Of a stretch of 35,924 bases of DNA, positions 1 to 7,732 are shown in pieces. The stretch covers positions 1-35,924 of the forward strand of contig JBBQKP010000006.1 in the NCBI GenBank assembly GCA_038326995.1. Direction: 5' to 3'. The DNA comes from JBBQKP01 sp038326995 (GTDB taxonomy: Bacteria > Planctomycetota > Phycisphaerae > Tepidisphaerales > Tepidisphaeraceae). The notes under the pieces were generated by a model. The model saw only the letters and a program-made list of their open reading frames with translations. It was not told the DNA's origin and did no database searches. Numbering within the stretch: position 1 is the stretch's first letter; the number at the start of each line of letters is the position of its first letter. Both the position numbers and the translations under genes were made by a program.

Positions 1-10
1 AGGGGATGAA

Positions 11-766
11 ATGCAAAATGATAAGTCTTTGTTTGGTCGTTCTTCGGCCACGGGTCGTACGCAAGCCGCTATCACCGGCAGCGCGGTCGCCGCGCTGCTG
101 GCCGTCGCTCCCGCTGTAATGGGGGCGAATCTCGTCACCAACGGCAGCTTCGAAGACCCGACGGCGAGAAGTGTCGGATCTTTCATCACGTTAAATCCTG
201 GTGACAACACTATCGCCGGGTGGACGGTGGTGAACACGACCACGGGTGGACTTGGTTACACCAACGGCGTCGACTGGAAGGGCACTTTCTGGGTCGCGTC
301 CGATGGTTTGCGCTCGCTCGACCTGAATGGAACTGGACGCAATCCTAACGGAACTGAAAATTCGGAAATTCTCAGTGGCAACGGCGGCATCTTTCAGGAC
401 ATCACTCTCGCCGCGGGCCAAGAATACGAACTGTCGTTCGATATGGCGGGGAATCTCGATAATGGCGCTGTTGAAAAGTCCCTGACAGTGTCGATCGACG
501 GAAAAACAGTTAACTTCAGCTTTCTCCCTGATACCTTAATCAACACTAATTCTAGCTTGGGCTGGCTGAAACAGACCTTCACCTTCTTCGCCAGTGGAAA
601 TCCGACGGCGCTCAGATTCCTCGACACAACCGCCGATTCTGGTTCATGGGGTTCGGCACTCGATAACGTGTCGCTCATCGCCAATTCCGAGCCGCAGGTG
701 ATCATTTCCCTGATCGCCGTCAGCGGCGTTCTATTGATCCGCCGAAGTCAGGGCGCGGCACTCTAA
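11..766 (+). CDS. Exported DUF642/choice-of-anchor-type protein with PEP-CTERM-like tail
   Basis: A 251-residue exported protein. The ATG at 11 follows an AGGGG Shine-Dalgarno sequence at positions 1-5. Residues 1-40 form a long signal peptide with an alanine-rich core ending near VMGA. The mature part opens with NLVTNGSFEDP, the hallmark start of DUF642/choice-of-anchor C proteins, and contains a galactose-binding-like beta domain that ends in LDNVSL. The last 25 residues (SEP, then a hydrophobic stretch, then RRS) resemble a PEP-CTERM exosortase sorting signal but lack the usual PEP triplet. Such proteins are normally sorted to the cell surface or extracellular matrix; the ligand is unknown. 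No exosortase gene is in view. It faces the aminotransferase gene across a repeat-rich spacer. The family call is fairly secure; sorting by exosortase is inference. Confidence 0.75.
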   Translation: MQNDKSLFGRSSATGRTQAAITGSAVAALLAVAPAVMGANLVTNGSFEDPTARSVGSFITLNPGDNTIAGWTVVNTTTGGLGYTNGVDWKGTFWVASDGLRSLDLNGTGRNPNGTENSEILSGNGGIFQDITLAAGQEYELSFDMAGNLDNGAVEKSLTVSIDGKTVNFSFLPDTLINTNSSLGWLKQTFTFFASGNPTALRFLDTTADSGSWGSALDNVSLIANSEPQVIISLIAVSGVLLIRRSQGAAL

Positions 767-804
767 ATCTGCCTTCGTCGAACTTCAATCCTTACAAGGG
801 AACA

Positions 805-873
805 CACGAGGTAAGTGGTCATCGGTGCCCGCAGGCTTGTCCCAGTCGGCAGGCCCGACCCGCTTACCTCGTG
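805..873. repeat. Inverted repeat CACGAGGTAAG with structured loop
   Basis: CACGAGGTAAG at 805-815 is the exact reverse complement of CTTACCTCGTG at 863-873. The 47-nt interior contains a second small hairpin, GTCGG at 845-849 with CCGAC at 855-859. It starts 39 bp past the stop of the exported protein gene, so it could be a 3' structure or terminator of that transcript, although no T-run follows. Confidence 0.5.
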
Positions 874-969
874 CGTGAGTTTCAGGAAGTCACAGAAATT
901 TCAACCGTTGGTGGATGTGGAAGTCTTGTTACACTTCAGCCGTCTGCAGTAAATCCCCAGTTGTCGGGT

Positions 970-1006
970 GCCACGCAACGCCGTACGCGGATTCCGCATG
1001 CGTGGC
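970..1006. repeat. Nested hairpin GCCACGCA...TGCGTGGC
   Basis: GCCACGCA at 970-977 pairs with TGCGTGGC at 999-1006. Inside it, GCGG at 987-990 pairs with CCGC at 994-997 over an ATT loop. Function unknown. It may be a terminator-like or repeat-derived structure. Confidence 0.35.
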
Positions 1007-1188
1007 TTCGCATGATTTGATCTAATCAGAGTTTATATCAGGGTGCCGCGTTTTGTTTACTCGCAAAGCGTGCGGCTTGGCCGATGTCCCGGGCACGCTC
1101 TGGAGTGCCAGAACGTGGCATTAGGCTTCGAGTCATCTCTCACCGGGAACTTCCCCTCTCTACCCGCGCGCCCACGCGATTTCCCTCC

Positions 1189-1264
1189 CGTGTAGCCGTC
1201 AGCTTGCTGGCGCTTCGTACGACGAGGCGTGCACATCAAGCGCCAGCAAGCTGGCGGCTACACG
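1189..1264. repeat. Long inverted repeat, REP/BIME-like, 27-bp arms
   Basis: Arms at 1189-1215 and 1238-1264 are reverse complements over 27 bp except for one position that would form a G-T wobble (T1199). The loop is 22 bp. Each arm is itself palindromic: GCCAGC-AA-GCTGGC in the right arm and GCCAGC replaced by GTCAGC with TT in the left. Two head-to-head short palindromes are how REP sequences assemble into BIMEs, so this looks like an intergenic interspersed repeat. That classification is inference from shape. Confidence 0.65.
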
Positions 1265-1284
1265 CGGATAAAGTGCCAGTATTT

Positions 1285-1328
1285 CGATCTGACTCCGATC
1301 TGACTCCGATCTGACTCCGATCTGAATC
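1285..1328. repeat. Four-copy 11-bp tandem repeat CGATCTGACTC
   Basis: Four head-to-tail copies of an 11-bp unit lie at 1285-1295, 1296-1306, 1307-1317 and 1318-1328. The first three are identical and the fourth has one change (CGATCTGAATC). It ends 52 bp from the stop codon of the aminotransferase gene. The period is close to one DNA turn, but no protein partner can be named. Simple slippage expansion is equally possible. Confidence 0.7.
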
Positions 1329-1380
1329 AGCGACCGATTCGTCGCAAATTTCCGCGGTAATCTGCGGACACTTGATCTTT

Positions 1381-2253
1381 CTACCCGCCCCTTGCGAACT
1401 TCATGTAAATCTGTGCGATCTTTTTCGTGATCGGGCCCGGCGTGCCGTCGCCGATCACGCGGCCGTCGATTTTTGTCACCGGCACGACTTCCGCGCCCGT
1501 GCCCGTCAGAAACACTTCATCCGCGATGTACACGTCGTGCCGCTGCAGAACTTTTTCGACCAGCGGGATCGAGTGCTGCTTCGCAAGTTCCATCACGACG
1601 CGGCGGGTCACGCCTTCGAGGATGCCCTCGCTCGTGCCGGGCGTTTGAATCTCGCCCGAGCGGACGATGAAGATGTTGTCGGCCGTGCATTCGGCGACAT
1701 TGCCCTGCGAGTTGAGCATGATCGCCTCGTACACGCCCGCGTCGTTCGCCTCGATCTTCGCAAGAACGTTGTTGAGATAGTTGAGACTTTTCACACGAGG
1801 CGGGCACGCGTTGGAGTGGTTTCGCGTCACGCTGCTGGTGATGATCGCCATGCCGGTTTGATACACCTCAGCGGGGTAGACGTTGATCTTATCGACGATG
1901 ACGATGACGCACGGCCTGGGGCTTTTTCGCGGGTCGATGCCAAGGTCGCCCGGGCCGCGCGAGACGACCAGGCGAATGTAGGAATCCGTCATGCCGCTTT
2001 TCTTCACGCACGCTTCGAGCACGTCGCTGAGCTCGGCCAGCGACATCGGGATCGTCATGCGAATCGACTTGGCGGATTCGTACAGGCGCACGAGATGGGC
2101 GTGGCTTTCGAAGACGCGGCCCGAGTAGACGCGAATGCCTTCGAACACGCCGTCGCCGTAGAGAAAACCGTGGTCATAGACACTGACCGTCGCGGTTTCC
2201 TTGGTGCGGAATTCGCCGTCGATCCAGATCGTTGGTTCGGTCTCAGGTTGCAT
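1381..2253 (-). CDS. ilvE: Branched-chain amino acid aminotransferase (class IV PLP)
   Basis: A 290-residue class IV aminotransferase. It would catalyse the last transamination of leucine, isoleucine and valine synthesis using PLP in the cytoplasm. The start at 2253 gives MQPETEPTIWIDG. The frame stays open upstream to 2478 but there it runs antisense through the neighbouring gene, so that extension is discarded. A GGAAA motif sits just upstream of the ATG. Family marks are VYDHGFLYGDGVFEGIR near residue 25, the PLP-lysine segment VKSLNYLNN near residue 155, NVAECTADNIF, and TGTGAEV near the C-terminus. The length fits the IlvE subgroup. D-amino acid transaminase and aminodeoxychorismate lyase are relatives, but the FEGIRVY and NYLNN segments favour IlvE. 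Confidence 0.88.
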   Translation of the reverse strand: MQPETEPTIWIDGEFRTKETATVSVYDHGFLYGDGVFEGIRVYSGRVFESHAHLVRLYESAKSIRMTIPMSLAELSDVLEACVKKSGMTDSYIRLVVSRGPGDLGIDPRKSPRPCVIVIVDKINVYPAEVYQTGMAIITSSVTRNHSNACPPRVKSLNYLNNVLAKIEANDAGVYEAIMLNSQGNVAECTADNIFIVRSGEIQTPGTSEGILEGVTRRVVMELAKQHSIPLVEKVLQRHDVYIADEVFLTGTGAEVVPVTKIDGRVIGDGTPGPITKKIAQIYMKFARGG

Positions 2254-2306
2254 GAAAGTTTCCGATCTTCGATTCGATTTCTGTAATAAAAAGACTTTTC
2301 GACGAA

Positions 2307-4295
2307 CTACTTTGAAACCTTCACTTCGAACGGCACTGCGGGGAGATTCTCGCTGTTGACGAGCTGGCATGCCGGGCTGTTGCCCCACGCGTAGCGAACC
2401 TTCGTGGGCGAAGTGATTTCGGCAGCGGTAAGGACGAGCGTGTCGGTCGCGGTGATGGAGACTTTGGCCCACGCCCACTTGCCTGCGTCGTCGCCGATCG
2501 CGAAGCCGCTGGGCATGTTGTTGTCGAGGAGTTTCACACCCTTTGCGACGTTGTCAAAAGTCAGCACGAGCGCATCAACTTTCACCGCCACGCTGTTGAT
2601 CGTCGGCCCCGACCGCACGACATCCTTGCCGTATGTGATTGCGAGTGCCTGCCGCGCGAGCCTCGTGCCCACATCCTGCTTGTTGCTCGGGTGAATGTCT
2701 GCCTTCTCGCCGATATCGATCGTGACCGCCAGGGCGGTGTCGGGCACGTTGAGTGTCAGCATCCGTTGCGACTCGCGCAACCTCGCCCAGTTGGAATCGA
2801 AGTCGGGCGTGCCGCTGTCTTGCATGAAGTTGGCGAGCTGTACGACCAGAAACGACATACGCGGATTGTTGAACGCGTCGCGCCAGCTTCCGATGAGCGT
2901 GGTCATGAGCTGCTCATACCGCTGCGGATTGCCGGAGTTGCTTTCGCCCTGATACCAGATCGTGCCGCGAACGCTCATGGGCGCGAGCGGGTGCACCATC
3001 GCGTTGAAAAGTTCCGTCGCCATGATGTCGCCCGAGCCTGGTACGACGGGCCGGACTTCGTCTGAAGTCGGCTTGACTTCGCGCTCGACCTTTGCCTTCC
3101 AATCGCCCGCAAGCGGGAGCTTTCGCGCCGCCGTTCCGATGCGAATGTTCGATGCCGGGCCGCCGAAGCCGCCCGATCCGCCGTGATCGTGCACGCGAAC
3201 CGCGATGGTGTTGACTCCGACCTTCAGCGATCCTTTGGGCAGTTTATAAACCCGCTGCGCTTGCCAGAAGCTGGGCGTTTTCTCGTCGGTCGTGCCGACG
3301 AGTTGACCGTTGACAAATGTCTGGTCGAAGTCGTCGATCGAACCGAGGTTGAGCGTCGCCTCGCCGCTGTTCAGCTCGCCCAGAAGCGGCTCTGTCACTT
3401 CGAAAGTTTTGCGATACCAGATCGTCGCGTTGAACTTCAGCCCCTGCTCCTGAAACATTCCCGGCACCTCCAAAGTCTGCCAACTGCTGTCGTCAAATTC
3501 TGGCTTGCCCCACCCTTCCTTAATCTTGGATTCGTCACTCCAGCCGCGGCCGGTTCGTTCGAGAAACGCCTTGAGCTTCGGTGCGTACTCCGCCCAGTCC
3601 TTCGCGATGGCGTTGGGGTCACCACCTATCACGCCGAGCATCCCGGGCAGTTTGATCAGCTCCGCTCGCGGAACCCAAGCCTCGGCGTGCGTTCCGCCCC
3701 AGCTCGTGTTGATGAGTCCGATCGGAACGCCGTCGAGATCTTTCGACAGCTTTCGCCCGAACGAATACGCGACTGCTGAAAAACCCTCGATCGTGGTCGG
3801 CGAACATACTTTCCACTTCGCACTTAGATCAGACTGCAGCTCTTTGGATCTCAACTTCGGTATCTGAAGCAGGCGAAGCGTCGGCCAATTCTTCGCGTCG
3901 GCGATTTCCTTTTCCGGATCGTTCGACACTCCCACCGACCACTCCATATTGCTCTGGCCCGAGCAGAGCCAGACTTCGCCCACGAGCACATCGTTCAGTT
4001 CAAGCTTCGACGAGCCCTGGACCGTCAACACATACGGGCCGACGCCGTCGAATTGCGGAATCGATGTCGACCAGTCTCCTTTATCGTTCGCAACCGCGGT
4101 CGCGCGAGCTGTGCCGTCGATGAGAATCGAGACTTTCTGGCCCGGGTTGTCATTGCCCCAGATCGGCACGGGCCCGCCGCGCTGCAAGACCATGTGATCG
4201 GAAAAAAAGGTGGGCAGTGATGTTTGAGCCATAAGGAAAATAGGGCTGCACAGGGCAGTGAGAGCGACGACCAGACCGCGAGTAAACCTCCGCAT
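2307..4295 (-). CDS. Secreted sialate O-acetylesterase family protein
   Basis: A 662-residue protein with a signal peptide (MRRFTRGLVVALTAL, cleavage after FLMA). The family removes O-acetyl groups from sialic acids or acts on acetylated polysaccharides, outside the cytoplasm. The nucleophile region LCSGQSNMEW is near residue 113, followed by TSWGGTHAEAW, WYQGESN in the second half, and the catalytic pair in DIHPSN near residue 531. Between the SGNH halves sits a jelly-roll-like insert (about 255-375) with the WYRKTFEV/LNLGSIDD pattern usual for this family. It lies 53 bp upstream of ilvE and 97 bp downstream of the GspF gene on the same strand. The neighbours give no metabolic link. The exact substrate is unknown; the family call is secure. 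Confidence 0.88.
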   Translation of the reverse strand: MRRFTRGLVVALTALCSPIFLMAQTSLPTFFSDHMVLQRGGPVPIWGNDNPGQKVSILIDGTARATAVANDKGDWSTSIPQFDGVGPYVLTVQGSSKLELNDVLVGEVWLCSGQSNMEWSVGVSNDPEKEIADAKNWPTLRLLQIPKLRSKELQSDLSAKWKVCSPTTIEGFSAVAYSFGRKLSKDLDGVPIGLINTSWGGTHAEAWVPRAELIKLPGMLGVIGGDPNAIAKDWAEYAPKLKAFLERTGRGWSDESKIKEGWGKPEFDDSSWQTLEVPGMFQEQGLKFNATIWYRKTFEVTEPLLGELNSGEATLNLGSIDDFDQTFVNGQLVGTTDEKTPSFWQAQRVYKLPKGSLKVGVNTIAVRVHDHGGSGGFGGPASNIRIGTAARKLPLAGDWKAKVEREVKPTSDEVRPVVPGSGDIMATELFNAMVHPLAPMSVRGTIWYQGESNSGNPQRYEQLMTTLIGSWRDAFNNPRMSFLVVQLANFMQDSGTPDFDSNWARLRESQRMLTLNVPDTALAVTIDIGEKADIHPSNKQDVGTRLARQALAITYGKDVVRSGPTINSVAVKVDALVLTFDNVAKGVKLLDNNMPSGFAIGDDAGKWAWAKVSITATDTLVLTAAEITSPTKVRYAWGNSPACQLVNSENLPAVPFEVKVSK

Positions 4296-4351
4296 GATCG
4301 AATGGTTGCAACAAATTTTGAAAGTGCAATCTTATGCGCGAATTGTTAGTA

Positions 4352-4375
4352 CGACGCTTTTGGAACAGCGCGTCG
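4352..4375 (-). terminator. Weak hairpin after the GspF gene
   Basis: CGACGC at 4352-4357 pairs with GCGTCG at 4370-4375 over a 12-nt loop, 17 bp past the stop of the last gene of the long operon. No T-run follows on the minus strand, so an intrinsic terminator is not convincing. It could be a 3'-end structure. Confidence 0.25.
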
Positions 4376-4392
4376 CAAGCGGAAAACGGTCG

Positions 4393-5619
4393 TTATTGAG
4401 AGACGACCTTGCTGATCGAGAAAATCGGCAACAGAAGCGCGAGCGTTACGCCGCCGATGAGGATGCCCATCAGGCAGATCATCGCGGGCTCAATATAACG
4501 CGTCAGCTCGGCGATTTTTTCCTTGAGCTCGTGCTCTGCGAAAATCGCGACCTGCTCCATAACGTGTGCGAGCCGACCGCCCTTTTCACCGCTGGCGAGC
4601 ATGCGTGTCACGGCCCCAGGTACAAGTGAGCTGGCCGAGAGCGGCTCGCTGAATCGCTTGCCTGCCTGAATCTGATTTGAGACGTCGTCCCATAGTTCGA
4701 CGAAATAAATATTGGAAGTCAGTGCCCGCGCCGTTTCGACACACTCAACCAGACCGACGCCCGCGCTGGACATCGTGCCCATGGTTCTGAGCCCGCGCGC
4801 AATATTCAGTTTCCTGAAAAGCGGCTTGAAGACCGGCATGTTCAACATGAGCCAGTCGCGGATTCGCCCGCCTCGCTGTGTGCGAACGCCAAGCACCAAC
4901 GTTACCACCACCGCCACAACGCCGGGCGCGATGAACATCCACTGATGAATTAGTGCGTCGCTCATGGCCATCAGTATCTTGGTGGGTGTGGGCAGTGCGG
5001 CACCCTTGCTCGCGTAAATCGTCGTGAACCTCGGCAAGACAAAGATGAGCAGGAAGACCGTCGTGAGCACCGCAAAACTGAGCATGATGCACGGATAGGT
5101 CAGTGCGCCTTTCACCTTTCGCGTGATCTCCTGTTCGTCCTTCAAATAATCCGAAGCGCGGGTGAGCATTCGCGGCAACTGGCCGCTCTTTTCGCCGGCC
5201 TTGATCATGGCGATGAACAGGCGGGGAAAGCTGCGCGGATGACGCGATAGCGCCGTGCTGATGTCGACGCCCTGATTGACCTGCGCCGCCACGTCTTCGA
5301 TCAGACGTTTCATCTGCGGCTTCTCGACGTTCATCGCAGAGCATTCGAGGGCTTCAGTCAGCGTCACGCCCGTGTCGAGCATGATCGAGAGCTGCGTCGA
5401 AAGTTGAACCACGTCCGCGCGCGATATCTTGATTCCCCGGGCGGCCATCACGGGCTTGGCATCGGCGCCCTTGCCCTTCTCTGCCTGAGGTCTGACCGAA
5501 AGCGGATACTTGCCCTGCGAGCGAATCAGCCGCGCCGCCTCTTCGATTGACAGCGCGACGATCGACCCTTCAATCGAAGCGCCGGACGAGTCTTTGGCTG
5601 TATATGCGTATTGCTGCAT
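4393..5619 (-). CDS. Type II secretion/type IV pilus inner-membrane platform protein (GspF/PilC)
   Basis: A 408-residue polytopic platform protein that couples the assembly ATPase to pilin insertion in the inner membrane. It starts MQQYAYTAKDSSG, a typical GspF/PilC opening with the YxAxDxxG pattern. Two homologous T2SSF domains follow (about 70-195 and 275-400), each with the LxxMLxxGVxLxEAL or related MxSAGVGLxECVE motif. Three membrane segments are visible, near 175-195, 225-245 and 375-400; the last reads AMICLMGILIGGVTLALLLP. Length is normal for the family. It follows the ATPase gene by 40 bp and closes the minus-strand train. Whether it is a secretion or pilus platform cannot be settled from the sequence. 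Confidence 0.93.
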   Translation of the reverse strand: MQQYAYTAKDSSGASIEGSIVALSIEEAARLIRSQGKYPLSVRPQAEKGKGADAKPVMAARGIKISRADVVQLSTQLSIMLDTGVTLTEALECSAMNVEKPQMKRLIEDVAAQVNQGVDISTALSRHPRSFPRLFIAMIKAGEKSGQLPRMLTRASDYLKDEQEITRKVKGALTYPCIMLSFAVLTTVFLLIFVLPRFTTIYASKGAALPTPTKILMAMSDALIHQWMFIAPGVVAVVVTLVLGVRTQRGGRIRDWLMLNMPVFKPLFRKLNIARGLRTMGTMSSAGVGLVECVETARALTSNIYFVELWDDVSNQIQAGKRFSEPLSASSLVPGAVTRMLASGEKGGRLAHVMEQVAIFAEHELKEKIAELTRYIEPAMICLMGILIGGVTLALLLPIFSISKVVSQ

Positions 5620-5659
5620 GGCTGGTTTCTAAAAATTGATTTCCCGCATCCGATTCCAC

Positions 5660-7363
5660 CTACACAGTCGAGCGAAGCACCTCATCCATCGTGGTCACTC
5701 CGGCTTTGACCTTCTCCATTCCGTCTTGTCTGAGCGAGGTCATGCCCGCCTGTTTTGCCAATGCACGAAGTTCGGTCATCGACGCCTCTGCCGCGATTTT
5801 CTCCGTGCACAGTTCGTCAGGGACGAACAGTTCATAGATGCCGATACGGCCGCTGTAACCCGTGCTTCGGCATTTCGTACACCCTTTGGCCTTGTACAGT
5901 GTTTCGATGGTCCCTGCGACGCGTTCGATCTGCCGCTTTTCGCTCGGCGAGGGTTCGTATGTTTGCTTGCAATGCGTGCAGAGCTTGCGGATGAGTCGCT
6001 GCGCCAGCACGCCTGAAAGCGTCGCGCCGACGAGAAAGGGTTCGACGCCCAGGTTGTACAATCGCGTGACGGCCGCGATCGCGTCATTGGTATGCAGTGT
6101 GCTGAAAACCTGGTGACCCGTAAGCGCCGCCTGCGTCGCGAGCTTGGCGGATTCCGCATCGCGAATTTCGCCCAGCATGATCACGTCCGGGTCCTGACGA
6201 AGCAGGGCGCGAAGTGCGGAGGCGAAGGTGAAGTTCGCCTTCTCATTGACCTGAAACTGATTCACGCCTGGCAACTTGAATTCGACCGGGTCTTCGACGG
6301 TGCAGATGTTCGTATCCTCGCCGTTAATTTCAGTCAGCGAGGCGTAGAGCGTCGTGCTTTTTCCGCTTCCTGTCGGGCCGGTGACGAGCACGATGCCGTT
6401 GGGCAAACTGATGAGCTTTCGAAAGGCCTTGAGTGTTTCATAGCCAAAGCCCAGGCGTTCGAGGTTAACGGTCGCCTTTTCATTATCGATGACTCGGATG
6501 ACGACCTTTTCGCCCGCGCGGCCGGGCATGGTACTGACACGCAGATCGATCGGCCTCTTGTCCATCACCACATGGATGCCGCCGTCCTGCGGTAAGCGGC
6601 GCTCTGCGATATCCAGACCCGCCATGATCTTGATTCGACTTGCGACCGCGGCGTGCATGAGGTGAGGCGGCCTGAGGCGCTCGTGCAGATGGCCGTCGAT
6701 GCGAAAGCGAACGCGCATCGTCGTTTCGTCCGGCTCGATATGAATGTCGCTCGCGCCTTCCTTCACCGCGTTGTAGATGCAGTAGTTGACGAGCTTCACG
6801 ACAGGCGAATCACTCGCCGCCGCTTTAAGATCGGCAATGTCCTCAACCTTCTGCTCCACCAGCGCGAACTCTTCAGGCTTCACCTCTTCAATGATCTCGT
6901 CGATCACGAATACCTGATCGTTCGGCAGATAAGTCTGCAGCGTCGCGCGGATGTCCCTCGTCGTCGCGGCGACGAGCTGAATCTCGAGCCCGCTCACCCG
7001 CTCAACTTCTTCCACCAGAAAAACGTTCGTCGGCTCTGGAACCGCAACTGTCAGTACGCCGTTGACGCAGAACAACGGCAAAATCTGATGCTTCTCCAGG
7101 AACGCGAGCTCGAATAGCGGGATCACCTTCGGATCCACCAGCTTGGGCGTAATCCGCGCGAAGGGAACGCCCAGTGACTCGGCCAATGACTCAGTCACCT
7201 GCTCGTCGGTTGCAAAACGCAGCTCAATGAGCAGTTCGCCCAGGAGCTTCCTGCCGTCGCACTTGCGCTGCTCGTCGAGCGCGCGCTGAAGTTGATCAGG
7301 ACTAAGAACGCCCTTTTCTAAAAGTAACTGGCCTAGAGGTTTTCGTTGAGCGACGGCGACCAT
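5660..7363 (-). CDS. GspE/PilB-type assembly ATPase with MshEN-like N-terminus
   Basis: A 567-residue hexameric assembly ATPase. The chosen start gives MVAVAQRKPLGQ; an upstream in-frame start at 7414 would run into the STAS gene. Residues 9-32 and about 40-63 form two MshEN-type repeats (LG..LLEKG.....L...L..Q). In repeat one Leu10, Leu25, Leu29 and Gln32 fit the pattern, but the arginine usually before LG is Pro9. Repeat two has Ser in place of the last Gln. The catalytic half has Walker A GPTGSGKST near 328, Walker B VIMLGEIRD near 390, and two CxxC pairs (CTHC and CTKC) typical of GspE/PilB. The stop of the STAS gene is 11 bp upstream. The ATPase call is secure; c-di-GMP binding is a family-based possibility. 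Confidence 0.94.
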   Translation of the reverse strand: MVAVAQRKPLGQLLLEKGVLSPDQLQRALDEQRKCDGRKLLGELLIELRFATDEQVTESLAESLGVPFARITPKLVDPKVIPLFELAFLEKHQILPLFCVNGVLTVAVPEPTNVFLVEEVERVSGLEIQLVAATTRDIRATLQTYLPNDQVFVIDEIIEEVKPEEFALVEQKVEDIADLKAAASDSPVVKLVNYCIYNAVKEGASDIHIEPDETTMRVRFRIDGHLHERLRPPHLMHAAVASRIKIMAGLDIAERRLPQDGGIHVVMDKRPIDLRVSTMPGRAGEKVVIRVIDNEKATVNLERLGFGYETLKAFRKLISLPNGIVLVTGPTGSGKSTTLYASLTEINGEDTNICTVEDPVEFKLPGVNQFQVNEKANFTFASALRALLRQDPDVIMLGEIRDAESAKLATQAALTGHQVFSTLHTNDAIAAVTRLYNLGVEPFLVGATLSGVLAQRLIRKLCTHCKQTYEPSPSEKRQIERVAGTIETLYKAKGCTKCRSTGYSGRIGIYELFVPDELCTEKIAAEASMTELRALAKQAGMTSLRQDGMEKVKAGVTTMDEVLRSTV

Positions 7364-7374
7364 GATGAAATTCT

Positions 7375-7716
7375 TTAGCGAAGATGCTTCATTGCAGCAG
7401 CAAGATCGCTGCAAATTTCGAACTGCTGTTCGAGTCGGGTGAGCTGGAGAATTTTTCGGCAGCTATCGTCAAGGTTGATGATTCGTACGTGTCCGAAGTG
7501 CTCGTTGCATCGCTGTTTCAGCCAGACGAGCGATTCCAGGCCTTGAGAGTCGACGAAAGGGCATGCGCTAAAGTCCACGATGAAATCAGCTACGTGCCGA
7601 TTCTCGATCGCCGACTCAATGATCTCTTTCAATCGCGTTTGCTGGTCGTCGCCGGTGAATTCACCTTGAAGGATGAGGACCGTCGCGCGATCGTAGTCCT
7701 GACTTGTAACGGGCAT
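7375..7716 (-). CDS. STAS-domain protein (anti-sigma-factor-antagonist-like)
   Basis: A 113-residue single-domain STAS protein. The start at 7716 (MPVTSQDYDRATVLIL) is chosen because the longer frame extends into the HD-GYP gene. The phosphorylatable-serine loop reads FVDSQGLESL with Ser57, corresponding to the DSxGL motif of SpoIIAA/RsbV. Such proteins act by partner switching with a kinase or by docking in signalling complexes. No RsbW-type kinase or PP2C phosphatase is in the window. It lies 16 bp after the HD-GYP gene and 11 bp before the ATPase gene, so it should be co-expressed with both. A role in controlling the secretion/pilus motor is inference from position only. Confidence 0.85.
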   Translation of the reverse strand: MPVTSQDYDRATVLILQGEFTGDDQQTRLKEIIESAIENRHVADFIVDFSACPFVDSQGLESLVWLKQRCNEHFGHVRIINLDDSCRKILQLTRLEQQFEICSDLAAAMKHLR

Positions 7717-7732
7717 AATTGAATCCTCTTTT

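Larger units (their letters stand above)
767..1380. other. Repeat-rich convergent spacer without a gene
   Basis: This 614-bp gap separates two convergent genes. I see no credible coding sequence. The short ORFs at 1057-1314 run through the inverted repeat and have no recognisable product. It holds several structured elements, listed separately: an inverted repeat at 805-873, a nested hairpin at 970-1006, a 27-bp-arm inverted repeat at 1189-1264, and a four-copy 11-bp tandem repeat at 1285-1328. Confidence 0.7.

Noticed and set aside
1057..1314. Short ORFs in the repeat-rich spacer
   Set aside because: They read through the inverted repeat and the tandem repeat and lack ribosome sites.
1285..1328. 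CRISPR array
   Set aside because: The 11-bp units are directly adjacent with no spacers.
1372..2286. Long plus-strand ORF (304 codons)
   Set aside because: It is antisense to the clearly coding aminotransferase gene, is full of Arg, His and Asp from reversed GC-rich codons, and has no recognisable product.
2254..2478. N-terminal extension of the aminotransferase frame
   Set aside because: It would overlap the end of the sialate O-acetylesterase gene by 172 bp on the same strand and adds no homologous sequence.
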